A DNA stretch of 64,000 bases from Eonycteris spelaea (Eukaryota > Chordata > Mammalia > Chiroptera > Pteropodidae), in NCBI GenBank assembly GCA_003508835.1, contig PUFA01000068.1, positions 8,441,501 to 8,505,500 on the forward strand, read 5' to 3'. Below, piece by piece: positions 21,351 through 30,290 of this stretch. How positions within the stretch are numbered: the stretch's first letter is position 1; each line of letters begins with the position of its first letter. The position numbers and the translations under genes were made by a program. Under the pieces are notes generated by a model. That model did not search any database. It worked only from the letters and a program-made list of their open reading frames with translations, and was not told the origin of the DNA.

Positions 21351-21764
21351 CCCGCTGCAAGGTGCACGGTGGAAATGGAAGGGCTCACCTAAAGACTGAT
21401 AGGACTCTGGTAAAAAGAAAAAAATCCTGACAGGGAGCCTGCTACATTCTGTGCTAAGATTTAGAAGAAAAGAAAGGCGGAGTTTCCCCCACAGGGTCCC
21501 CCAGCAAAACAATGCATTTTAAATGGCTCCCAAATTGCTAAGCAATTTCACTGCTTCAAAGGAGAAATAGCTTGGGGGAAGCTATTGGCCCTTTATGCCC
21601 TGAACATCAAAAAAAAAAAAAAAAAAAAAAAAAGCCAAATGGGAAAACAATCACAGGAGATTGTGGGAAGTGGCAGGGATTCCTTGGGAAGAGTTTGCTG
21701 TGAAGGCCGAGGGAGAGTGCCGAACCCGAATTCTGGATGGGTCCCTGGGAGGCTAGCGGGTAGG
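21351..21764. other. Unique sequence containing an A25 run
   Basis: No gene or interspersed repeat is recognised around the poly(A) run at 21609-21633. Confidence 0.45.
21609..21633 (+). repeat. Pure poly(A) tract of 25 bases
   Basis: An uninterrupted A25 with no recognisable SINE or LINE upstream. It could be a homopolymer microsatellite or the tail of a very short retrocopy. I could not find flanking duplicated target sequence. Confidence 0.9.
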
Positions 21765-21885
21765 TGTGGTGGTTTTGAACCTGAGTTCTGGGGTCAGACG
21801 AGCCTGGTTCAAACCTCAGCCCAGGACTAATGCTTCCATGACGATACATCTGTGAGGATTCAGTGTAAGTAAAAGGCACTTCTTA
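21765..21885 (+). mobile_element. MIR SINE, sense, internally deleted
   Basis: 'ggttttgaacctgagttctg' and 'gagcctggttcaaacctcag' are the head. 'gtgaggattcagtgtaagt' is the tail. The core is missing. Confidence 0.7.
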
Positions 21886-21928
21886 GGCAGCGAGGGTTCT
21901 GTGAGGCATTTCGAAAAATGCTCGTGCT

Positions 21929-21964
21929 GGGGGTATGCCCAGGCGTGGGGGGCAAGGGGGAGGG
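21929..21964 (+). other. Potential G-quadruplex
   Basis: Four runs of G (5, 6, 5 and 3) with loops of 12, 3 and 1 bases. The first loop is long, so stability is uncertain. Confidence 0.4.
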
Positions 21965-22738
21965 TTGTTACAGCTCCCCAGGTGAGTCTAATGAACAGGC
22001 GGGGCTGAGACCCTGCCTTAAGTCCTCCTTTCCCCTCCCTGTATCACACTCCTTTCAGAGGTTTCCTCCTCTCTCAAAGGGGTGTGATGCTTTGTGAGGA
22101 AACAGTCCATCTCCAGACCATTTGGTGTGACACTAACCAGCTTTCAGTAGACTGTGGTGAGCGCTGGGAACAGACCCAGTCCATTTTTAGTCGCACCTTT
22201 GCCTCTGAGAGGGACCCGCCAGCCTCATTATCTCGTTGCCACAGGAGGAAAGTGCTGCGAAAAGGGCCTGTGTTTGGCACGGAGCGTTGAGGACGCGGGG
22301 CCTTTTTGCTTTTTGCTGAAAACCCATCACCTTGTGCATGGCATCTGTTGAACATGGCCCATAGACTCATTCCTGGGACTGAGGCTCATATGCTATTTCC
22401 ATAAGGCTGGTTGGAAGGTTCTAGAAGTGGGAGTAAGATAGGCTGTGTGTCAAGCCTGTCACAGCAGAGAGGGGAATGCCCAGGTTCTGAGGAGAAGAGA
22501 GAAGCAAGCCTTCCAGCCTCTAGAGCTGTTTGCTGAGCAGCATGGTGGGGCCAGAAGCCTGAGAACAGGTGACCAAGGCCCTATTAGGAAGAGAACACAT
22601 CTACCTGGAAGCAGCCCTCAGGAAATAGGGAGAACAATTCCCAACCTGTACTCAGACCTTTGCAGTATGTGTTCATGATGGAGAGCAATGGCTAGGCTGT
22701 CGTTAACTGAGCACAGCCAGAGACTGACTCCTCAGACA
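21965..22738. other. Unique sequence, no gene recognised
   Basis: Short frames up to 98 residues occur on both strands with no domain. I support nothing here. Confidence 0.45.
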
Positions 22739-22739
22739 T

Positions 22740-22845
22740 TGTCACCCCCACCAACCCTGGCAGGCAGGGATGAAGATCCAGATTTCACAGAAACTGAAAC
22801 TCCAGAGGCCACAGAACTAATAAGTGGCGAGGCTCAAGCTTTTGA
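22740..22845 (-). mobile_element. MIR fragment, antisense
   Basis: 'aggcagggatgaagatccag' followed by 'atttcacagaaactgaaac' and 'cacagaactaataagtggc' is a decayed MIR core. Confidence 0.55.
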
Positions 22846-22869
22846 GAATTTTAAGCAGCAGCTTTCAGT

Positions 22870-23075
22870 CCTGTTTTCTCATTTGATCTTTTCAAGAGGA
22901 CCATGAGATGGGCCGAGGAGTGGTTGTTATCCCTATTTTAAATATGAGGAAAAGTGAGGCTCGGAGACATGCCATGATTCACCAAGCATCACACAGCTAA
23001 GGAGCAACAGGGCCTAGACTCCAGGCCAGACCTGGGCTCTTCCCTCAAGCTGAACACTCCTTTCCTTCATACCTC
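22870..23075 (-). mobile_element. MIR SINE, antisense
   Basis: 'tctcatttgatcttttcaag', 'ttaaatatgaggaaaagtga' and 'catcacacagctaaggagca' are antisense MIR. Confidence 0.85.
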
Positions 23076-23184
23076 TCCTAAAGCCCACCCCAGTTGCCAT
23101 TTTCTAGTGCATGGCCCTGATGGGCTGACTACCCTGACCAATGTGAGCTTTCATTTTCCTTCCAAGTAGGAGAGGAGAAACTCT

Positions 23185-23270
23185 CTGCTGGGCTACTGTG
23201 AGAACAAATGAGGTAATGGTCCCTGACATTGTGCCTTGTACAGGGCCCCATCCTGGGTGCTGATGGCACT
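23185..23270 (+). mobile_element. MIR tail fragment, sense
   Basis: 'actgtgagaacaaatgaggt' followed by 'attgtgccttgtacaggg' resembles the sense MIR 3' part. Confidence 0.45.
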
Positions 23271-23289
23271 CACTGGATCCGATTATATG

Positions 23290-23460
23290 TGGAGAATTTC
23301 ACACAGAAGTCACCCAGCCCGACCTTTCACTCACAGAGGAGGAAACCGAGGATGAAAGTGACTTGACCAGCCTCACACAGCAAGACGGGGTGGGGCCAGT
23401 CAGTTCTCGGTCCAAAGCTCCATGCACCACACCAGAGAGCACCCTAGGACCTAGAAGAGA
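23290..23460 (-). mobile_element. MIR3/L3-like fragment, antisense
   Basis: 'agtcacccagcccgaccttt', 'actcacagaggaggaaaccg', 'aaagtgacttgaccagcctc' and 'acacagcaag' fit the family seen at 9055 and 13340. Confidence 0.6.
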
Positions 23461-23727
23461 GAAAAACACAAGGACCTAAATCCAGAAAAGATGTGGCTAC
23501 CTTAAATCCCTAAAATCTAAGCTATCCGGAGGGGCAGCAGCCTTTCATAGGGAGGGAGCCTCTGTTTCTTGCCAGAGACCTAAGCCCCACTTAACAGGGC
23601 ATTAGCCCTCTGAGGGCCAGGTTTTGAGACTATAAAATGAGGGCTGGGGGGCTCCTCAGGAAATGGTATCCATCATTCTGAGGTCTTTTTCTCACTCTTC
23701 ACATCCCAAGAGGAAATGGTGGTACTG

Positions 23728-23910
23728 GTGTTTGTGGTGGGGAGGCAGTTAGGGAGGGAATCTTGCTGTCCCTCTCACTGCTCAGCAAGGTCCTGAGGAG
23801 GTGTCCCTCAGGCAAGGTCCTGAGGAGGTGTTTGTGGTGGGGAGGCAGTTAGGGAGGGAATCTTGCTGTCCCTCTCACTGCTCAGGCAAGGTCCTCAGGA
23901 GGTGTGAGGA
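23728..23910 (+). repeat. Tandem duplication, 100-bp period
   Basis: The segment starting GTGTTTGTGGTGGGG at 23728 repeats exactly 100 bases later at 23828. The first 58 bases or so are identical. Later the copies differ by one inserted G and one G-to-C change. A 26- to 27-base sub-repeat (ctcagCAAGGTCCTGAGGAGGTG) adds a partial extra unit at 23781 and 23807. This looks like a young duplication or small minisatellite. Confidence 0.95.
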
Positions 23911-24365
23911 CAGTGAGCAGATCTGAGGCAGGTGTGTGGCTCCTGGCACCTTCTGCAAATCCCCAATCTCTGACCTTGCTAGGAAAGAGTCACAAGCAAG
24001 GAACTTGGGGTTGATAGTTGAAATAGATTTTCACCACTCTATCCCTATAAAAGAAAATAACCATCTCCTCTGGATTATTCTCTAAAACTTTTTCTTTTAT
24101 GCCTGAGACACGCTGATGCAGACTCTGTACTGAAATCTTTTTTTAAACTGTAATTATAATTAAACCTGCTTTGCAGCATGAAAAAAAAATGCTCCTAGAA
24201 TTGCACCACCTGTTTAGATTATTTACATTTTTATGTGATTCCTTTCACATTTATTCTACCACAGACTATATTTCTTTTTGGAGGGGCAGCCTGAATTAGG
24301 GTCTTCAGGATGGTTGGTGGGAAGGATTAGGAGGTAGCGTTGTATGTAGCATTGTATAAAGCCTG
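23911..24365. other. No feature recognised
   Basis: About 455 bases without support for a gene or repeat. Confidence 0.5.
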
Positions 24366-24366
24366 A

Positions 24367-24404
24367 CATGCATGCATGCATGCATGCATTCATTCATTCA
24401 TTCA
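24367..24404 (+). repeat. Compound (CATG)n(CATT)n microsatellite
   Basis: About five CATG units pass directly into four CATT units. A weak antisense L2 head may follow to about 24500, which would explain the CATT part as an L2 terminus. Confidence 0.9.
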
Positions 24405-24514
24405 CTTTAAAAATAAATACCAAGCAGCTTACCCTTTCCCAGGCTCTGTATAAGATCTTTGAGTGTCAAGTAAGACTTTGCTCTGCCTTCCAGAGAGGGC
24501 AAGAACAAGAAAAA

Positions 24515-24605
24515 GAGGGTTTTCATTTATGAGGCACCTACTATGTACAAGGCCTTGTGAAAAACACTTTACACATTATATCCCACATCATCCTAACTGA
24601 TAGCT
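24515..24605 (-). mobile_element. MIR SINE fragment, antisense
   Basis: 'ttcatttatgaggcacctac' followed by 'tatgtacaaggccttgtg' and 'aacactttacacattata' is the antisense MIR opening. Confidence 0.7.
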
Positions 24606-25140
24606 AGCAAGAAACAGAAATGGGAGTTTGTGCCTAATAGGAAAACATGATCATCTTTTTAAATACCCTAGTGGTATCTACCAAGAAAGACTGATATGCA
24701 AACAGTGAACTATCCTGTAATGGGGATAAAGCTACAGGATTTTTCCTCTTAAGCTACAGTAGGAGCATAAGAAGAGTGAGAGCAATCTTGCCTGGACTGA
24801 AGGCCCTAGGTGGCTGTCGAGAGGGGCGTGCCATTTCAGTAGACTGAGAGACCTCTAAAAGCCCTACCAGGTGTAGGGAAGTTGTGTTCTATTATAGTAA
24901 GTGACCAACTGCCTTCTGTAGCATTTACTCTGACCACCAGTGGCCTGGAGATGCCACAGTGGTCTGTGATCTGGCACCAGAAACCAGCCCATCAACTGAG
25001 TCTGCCTAGACGAGTCTGGACTTGGCAAAGCTAGTAGGACTGAGCAATTTCTGATGTTAGGCTATCAGGCTTCTCTTTTCTATTATTCATGCCAACTACA
25101 AAATCCAGTCGATATTAGCTTTGGTTCTGTTTCAAATCAA
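24606..25140. other. No feature recognised
   Basis: About 530 bases of unique-looking sequence. Confidence 0.5.
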
Positions 25141-25144
25141 AGTA

Positions 25145-25330
25145 AAACCCATTTTGCAAATATTTATTGAGGCCCAACACTTCCTATACAGGCACTACTT
25201 ACCCAGAATATAAAAAGATGGGTAAGATCTAACTTCAGACTTCAAGGGCTCTCATTCTAGGATAGAGAAGAGAGCTAATTAATATTGCAAGAGCTGTCAA
25301 AGGCATCACAGTAGTGTTTGAGAAAGAAAT
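25145..25330 (-). mobile_element. L2 LINE 3' end, antisense
   Basis: 'ttgcaaatatttattgaggc', 'agggctctcattctaggata' and a following 'gagaagagagctaattaata' are antisense L2. Confidence 0.7.
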
Positions 25331-25334
25331 GTCT

Positions 25335-25560
25335 GACCGATTCATTTGCCGCTGTTTAATAAGCACCTACTCAATTTCCAACATGGTGCTAAGGCCCAGT
25401 AGTCAGAAAGGAACAGGATGTAGTCCCTACTCTTAGGAAGAACACGCCCAATTCTGAATAATCGGAAATTAGATGAGAAAACATTTGTAAGATGATAGAG
25501 AAGGGGAGATGTGTGAGAACTCAGAAGAAGGCAAACTGCTGATAGGAGAAGGGAGGGAAC
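25335..25560 (-). mobile_element. L2 LINE 3' end, antisense, second copy
   Basis: 'gattcatttgccgctgttta', 'ataagcacctactcaatt' and 'aggaacaggatgtagtccct' repeat the antisense L2 order directly after another copy. Confidence 0.65.
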
Positions 25561-25561
25561 C

Positions 25562-25745
25562 TAGTATTTTTCAAGCACTTACTAAATGCTAGGGTTTAAT
25601 GTGTGTTATATCACTTCTTGGTTATCCTTAATGGATTCTTTTTACAGACTAGGAGTTGAGATTAATAGAGTTTAAGTAACTTGCCCAAGATAACAAATTA
25701 TGAATATGTAAAATTTTGCTTTCTATTCCATAATATATCCATACT
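25562..25745 (-). mobile_element. MIR SINE, antisense
   Basis: 'tttttcaagcacttactaaa', 'ttttacagactaggagttga' and 'aagtaacttgcccaagataa' are antisense MIR. Confidence 0.8.
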
Positions 25746-26244
25746 TATATTCATATAAAACAATGTTTTAAATGACTTGCTAACAAGTAAAATTTACACT
25801 CCACTGAGATTCATTATACGTATCCGCTGCTCGCTCTTCCATCCCCTTGTAAGTACCCAGTTTGAAAAAGAAGCAAGACTCAAGGGAACAAGATCAGAGA
25901 GAAATACACAAAAGCCCTTACATGTAGGTTTGCATTCCCTAAAATTTAATAAGAAAGAAATCACTCCTAAAGAACTACACCTATTACATCTATTTTAATA
26001 CCTGTGGATTTCATATTAATAATTTCCATGAACACTAGGAATTCTTTCGGATATTCCCTCCTTCATAGTTTTAATGAGGTATTTAAATACTTGTTTTGTA
26101 TGCTTACAGGTCATACATGTGCTAAAATTTCCCCACACTGGGCCTCCAAGTACTGACTACCTTTCTGAGGTTAGGACTTAGATTTGCCAGCTGCCATATC
26201 ATCCAACTTAAGCCTGGCCTGGGCTAGCCATAAGCAGAACCCAT
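25746..26244. other. No feature recognised
   Basis: About 500 bases, AT-rich, with no supported gene. Confidence 0.5.
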
Positions 26245-26570
26245 ACCTCATGCCTTCTTCCTCTTCCCTTTCTCATGCTCCTCATTCCCTCCTCTCCTTT
26301 TCTGTCCTCCTCTCCTCGCTCCCCTTTTTCTCTTTTTTATCCTCACTCCCTTTCTATTCTCTTTCCCTCTTCTCCTTTACTTCCCCATTCCTTCTTTCCC
26401 TCCCTTCTCCTCATTCTTCTATTCTCCTTTCTTTCTTCCTCTGCACCTCTCTCTCTCCCATTCTTTTCTCCTCCTCCCTCCTCTCTTCTTTTCTCCTTCT
26501 TCCCCTCCTCCCTTCTCCTCCTTTCTCCCCCCTTCTCCCTCCTTTCTCCTCCATTATCTTATCTCTACCA
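26245..26570 (+). repeat. Long polypyrimidine tract
   Basis: About 325 bases made almost wholly of C and T, with irregular CTCC, TTCT and CCCTT units. It reads through as Ser/Leu/Phe/Pro frames of 110 and 132 residues, which are composition artefacts. Mirror-symmetric patches could form triplex (H-) DNA. Confidence 0.95.
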
Positions 26571-26944
26571 GGACTTTACTGAAACCTTCTACTGTAGGAA
26601 TTTATAAGCTGGGGCCCATGATTCCCTACAGAGTCTGTGTGTGAGTTTCAAAGTGTTGATTAGCCCTGGAAAAAAGAATTCAGCATTCTGGGTTTGTGAG
26701 CAGAGATGTCTTTTCCTGGGGAGAGGTTTCACGGCTTGACCGGATTCTCAGATTCCTGGACTTGGGCTCACTGGAACTCTTTTCAATTCTTAGTCTTCAG
26801 TTCATTGTTTCCCTAACTTCCCACAACAAGTGAGATTCACAGTTTACTTATAATTGATTCAAAAATATGCAACTATTGAAAAGCGAGTGCACAGAAACCT
26901 TTTGTAAGGAGAGCTCACTGTTAGGGAAGTATGTGTCCTCAGCA

Positions 26945-27015
26945 GTTGTGTGGTTTAAATGAGATCTCATGGGTAAGTGTTTGGCATGTAGGCAATGCTA
27001 AATAAGTTAGTTTCC
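26945..27015 (+). mobile_element. MIR tail fragment, sense
   Basis: 'tggtttaaatgagatctcat' followed by 'gtgtttggcatgtaggcaat' and 'gctaaataagttag' is the sense MIR 3' end. Confidence 0.6.
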
Positions 27016-27067
27016 ATCCCTCCCAGTCTATATTGAAACACTGTTCTTTGCAGAAGAATAAAATTAT

Positions 27068-27445
27068 TTATAGTTTGCTAGAGCTGCCATAATGAAGCAT
27101 CACAGTCCAAGTGGCTTAAACAGCAGAATATAATTTTCTTCCAATTCTGGAGGCTGGCAGTCTGAGATCAAGGTGTCATCAGGGTTGGTGTCTTCTGAGG
27201 GCCTCTCTCCTTGGCTTGTAGATGGCCATCTTCTTCCAGTGTCTTCCTTGCATGTGTAGGTGTCTCTGTCACATTCTCTTCTGCTTAAAAGGATACCAGT
27301 TATCATACTAGAGCCCACTCATATAACCTTATTTTATCTTATTACCTCTGTAAAGACCGTATTTTCAAATAAAGTCACATTCTGAGGTACTGAGAAGTAG
27401 GAAGCCAACATATGAATCTTCAGATGGCACAATTCTGCTCATAAG
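27068..27445 (-). mobile_element. MLT1-type (ERVL-MaLR) solo LTR, antisense
   Basis: 'tatagtttgctagagctgcc', 'aagtggcttaaacagcagaa', 'gtctgagatcaaggtgtcat', 'ctcttctgcttaaaaggata' and 'caaataaagtcacattctga' follow the antisense MaLR LTR. It ends near 'cacaattctgctcataa'. Confidence 0.88.
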
Positions 27446-28470
27446 AAATTGGGTAGAATTGCCCCCTCTTATCGTCTCCCCAGGGCCCTGCCTAAGGAGG
27501 CAGGTGCAGGGAGGGGGGAAAATCCTCAGAGCCAATCAATTGAAAACTACTGCATTTAGAAGTTGGTCTTAATTCAAACCACTATTGACAGAAGGTTGTT
27601 TAGAAAGCACTTTCTGGCTGAGCAGGCCCAACATTAATTATTAAGGATCCGTTCCCAGGCCAGGCCACATGAGCGGGCCCACATGGTCCCCTCATCTTCC
27701 TGACATGTAGGAAGAAGCTGTTTTATTTACGTGCATAGCTATTCTTAGTCTTATAATGTTCCCTTTATCCCCAGTGGACGGGATTATTGTAACTACTCTA
27801 TGTTGAACCCCTATAATAATCAATTTAATAGGTGGGGTTCAGGTCATTGCCCTGGAGTTCAAGAGCCAAGGTATAGTAACTGGAACACATCAACAGGTCA
27901 TTAGAGCTGTGTGCATAAAAGTTTAATATACAGAACCAACAGAGGGAAGGAGGCAAAGGGGTAGGACAATGGAGCTAAGAAACATGTTTAAAGATTTTCT
28001 ATAAATATGCCACTCTTCTGTAGGAGTTTGGTTAACAAAACCCTTTCTATAACATCACCTGCAATGTAAATACATGGTCAAGAGAATCTTTCACCAAAGC
28101 CAATGGCTTGAGAATCAGGCTCTGAGGGGCTGTTTCAGATGCAATAAATTAGAGCTGTTTGCTTAATAACATACATTGGATACGGGTGAATCAATAATAT
28201 CAGTGCATTCAAGTATAGATTCAAAGTAGTTTATTCCAGGAACAATAACCCATGCTATTGCATAGTTCTACGACCTTAGGCATTTTTTTCTTTTTTTTAG
28301 AAAATTTGAGATGGTGAGGACCTCTCAACCCTCATTGTCCCACCTCACACTCCAGTATTTTATTTCCAGATTGCCTGCCTCATGGATAGTAAGCCATTTA
28401 TAATCTCACCACCCTCTGCTTCTCCATTATGTAGAATGGCTCTGGGTTCCTGCCATGAGGTACCACAGTA
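27446..28470. other. About 1 kb of unique sequence
   Basis: I recognise no repeat. 27590-27860 has AT-rich homeodomain-like words (cattaattattaa, aataatcaatttaata) mixed with GC-rich words. This is a weak hint of a regulatory element. Confidence 0.4.
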
Positions 28471-28474
28471 TGAA

Positions 28475-28640
28475 GAGGAAGTGCACCACTGACTAGCTGT
28501 TTTGCGTTAGCATGACATTACCTTACTGAGCCTCATTGTAAAATGAGGATAATATACCTGCTTTAAGAAATTGCTGTAAGGATGAGAGACAAAGCATGTG
28601 AATCCTCCTCTATAGTGGCTGATATACTATTTGCTTGAAA
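28475..28640 (+). mobile_element. MIR SINE, sense
   Basis: 'ccactgactagctgttttgc', 'taccttactgagcctcattg', 'taaaatgaggataatatacc' and 'attgctgtaaggatgagaga' are sense MIR. Confidence 0.82.
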
Positions 28641-29470
28641 AATAGATGCATTTGTTATTATGAGTTTCCACTGATGTCTTTGAGGGATGGAAAGGATGCT
28701 CAAGGCAAGCAAAGCCCTGGATTCCTGTCTCCTTTTGTAACCCAAGGCAACACCACTCTGAGCCACAACTGCCAGCCTAGAAACCAAGACTACCACTTGC
28801 TTAGCCAACTACCAGTATGAGGCTTGACAAGATGATAGTACTCACTCAAGACATAGAAATATTAGTAAAGAGAATGTAGTATAGAAGAAAGAATATAGTA
28901 TCACAGGAGGGATTTTGAAAAAGGAAAGTTTCTCCAATGTTAATGTTCTGTTCTGTTTTTTTTGTTTTCCCCTAAGCCAATTCACTTTTATCTAAGAACT
29001 GCTAAGATTTATTATTCCATCAGAATAAAGAATTTGGTGATGGGCATGAACAATTGCACCTTAAACCTTCGGCAATTACATATTATCCTCTACTTTCATG
29101 GTCCAAACATGTGAAAATCAAATGGTATGTGCCAGTACTCATGGTGAATAGGCTTTCTGTGGAAAATTCTACATCAGGTGTCTTCTTCTGGCATCAAGAG
29201 TCAAATGGCACTGAGCCAATTGCTGGGGATGCATTATGAAAATTAGCTGCCATTTAACTAGACTCAGTCAACATATTGGGCACTGCCTCAGATATGAGAC
29301 CTTTAACTTCTATTCTGTCACTTTTAAGTCATGGGCTAAGGGCTCTATATAATATTTTTTCATGTTTTTTAAAAGTTTGTTTGTTATTTCAATAAAATTT
29401 ATAGATTGGCTTGACCAAAATATAAGATAAGCTGTTTGTATCATTTGTACTGTAGAAGGGAACATTAGAG
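28641..29470. other. No well-supported feature
   Basis: A weak MIR opening may sit at 29240-29310 ('attagctgccatttaac'). The rest is AT-rich unique sequence. Confidence 0.4.
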
Positions 29471-29474
29471 GTCT

Positions 29475-29864
29475 TATCTATTTTTAAAATTTTTTAAATT
29501 GTGGTAAAATATACATAAGATAAAATTCACCAGTTTAACCGTTTTTAAGTATACAGTGCAGTGGTGTTAAGTACATTACATTGTTGTGCAGCCATAAAAC
29601 ACCATTCATCGACAGAACTCTTCATCTTCCAAACCGAAACTCTATACTCAGTAAACAATAACTCCACTTCCTCCTCTCCCCCCAGCCCCTGGCAACCACT
29701 ATTCTACTTTCCGTCTGTATTAATTTGACTAGTGTAGGTACCTCATATAAGTGGAATCATATGATATTTGTCCTTTAGTGACTAACGTAAATCACTTAGC
29801 ATAATGTCTTCCCTATTGTAGCATGTGTCAGATTGCCTTCTTTTTAAAGGCTAAATAATAATTT

Positions 29865-29899
<35 letters not shown>

Positions 29900-30229
29900 A
29901 CATTTTGTTTCCCCATTTATCTGTTGACAGACACTTGGGTTGGTTCCACATTTTGGCTTAGGGAATAGTGCTGCTATGAACATGGGTGTACAAGTATCTG
30001 TTCAAGTATCTGCTTTCAATTCTTTGAAGTATATACCCCAAAGTAGAATTGCTGATTCATATAATAATTATATATTTTTTGAAGAATCGCCCCACTGTTT
30101 TCCACAGAAACTTCATCATTTTACATTCCCACCAGCAATGCACAAGGGCTTCCAATTGCTCCACATTCTTGCCAACATTCGTTATTTTCTGTTTTAACAA
30201 TAGCCATCTGAAGGAATGTGAAGTGTAAA
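29475..30229 (-). mobile_element. Old L1 LINE 3' region, antisense, first of two
   Basis: 'ttgtggtaaaatatacataa', 'ttgttgtgcagccataaaac', 'cccagcccctggcaaccact', 'cttgggttggttccacattt', 'ttacattcccaccagcaatg' and 'ccatctgaaggaatgtgaag' run in the antisense L1 order from the 3' end inward. The element is cut off at 30229. Confidence 0.9.
29867..29897 (+). repeat. (GT)n microsatellite
   Basis: About 15 GT units replace the usual TGTATGTATA part of the antisense L1. Confidence 0.95.
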
Positions 30230-30290
30230 GTCTTTCTTTCTTCCTTCATTTATTTCTTTCTTCCTTTCTTTCTTTATTTTCTCCTTTCTT
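30230..30290 (+). repeat. (TTTC)n-type T-rich array
   Basis: An interrupted TTTC/TTCC array sits exactly at the junction of the two antisense L1s. It is best read as the mutated poly(A) tail, seen as poly(T), of the second L1. Confidence 0.85.

Noticed and set aside
26184..26607. 132- and 110-residue Ser/Leu/Phe-rich frames
   Set aside because: They are the direct translation of a polypyrimidine tract, where stop codons cannot occur in the sense frames. They are a composition artefact.
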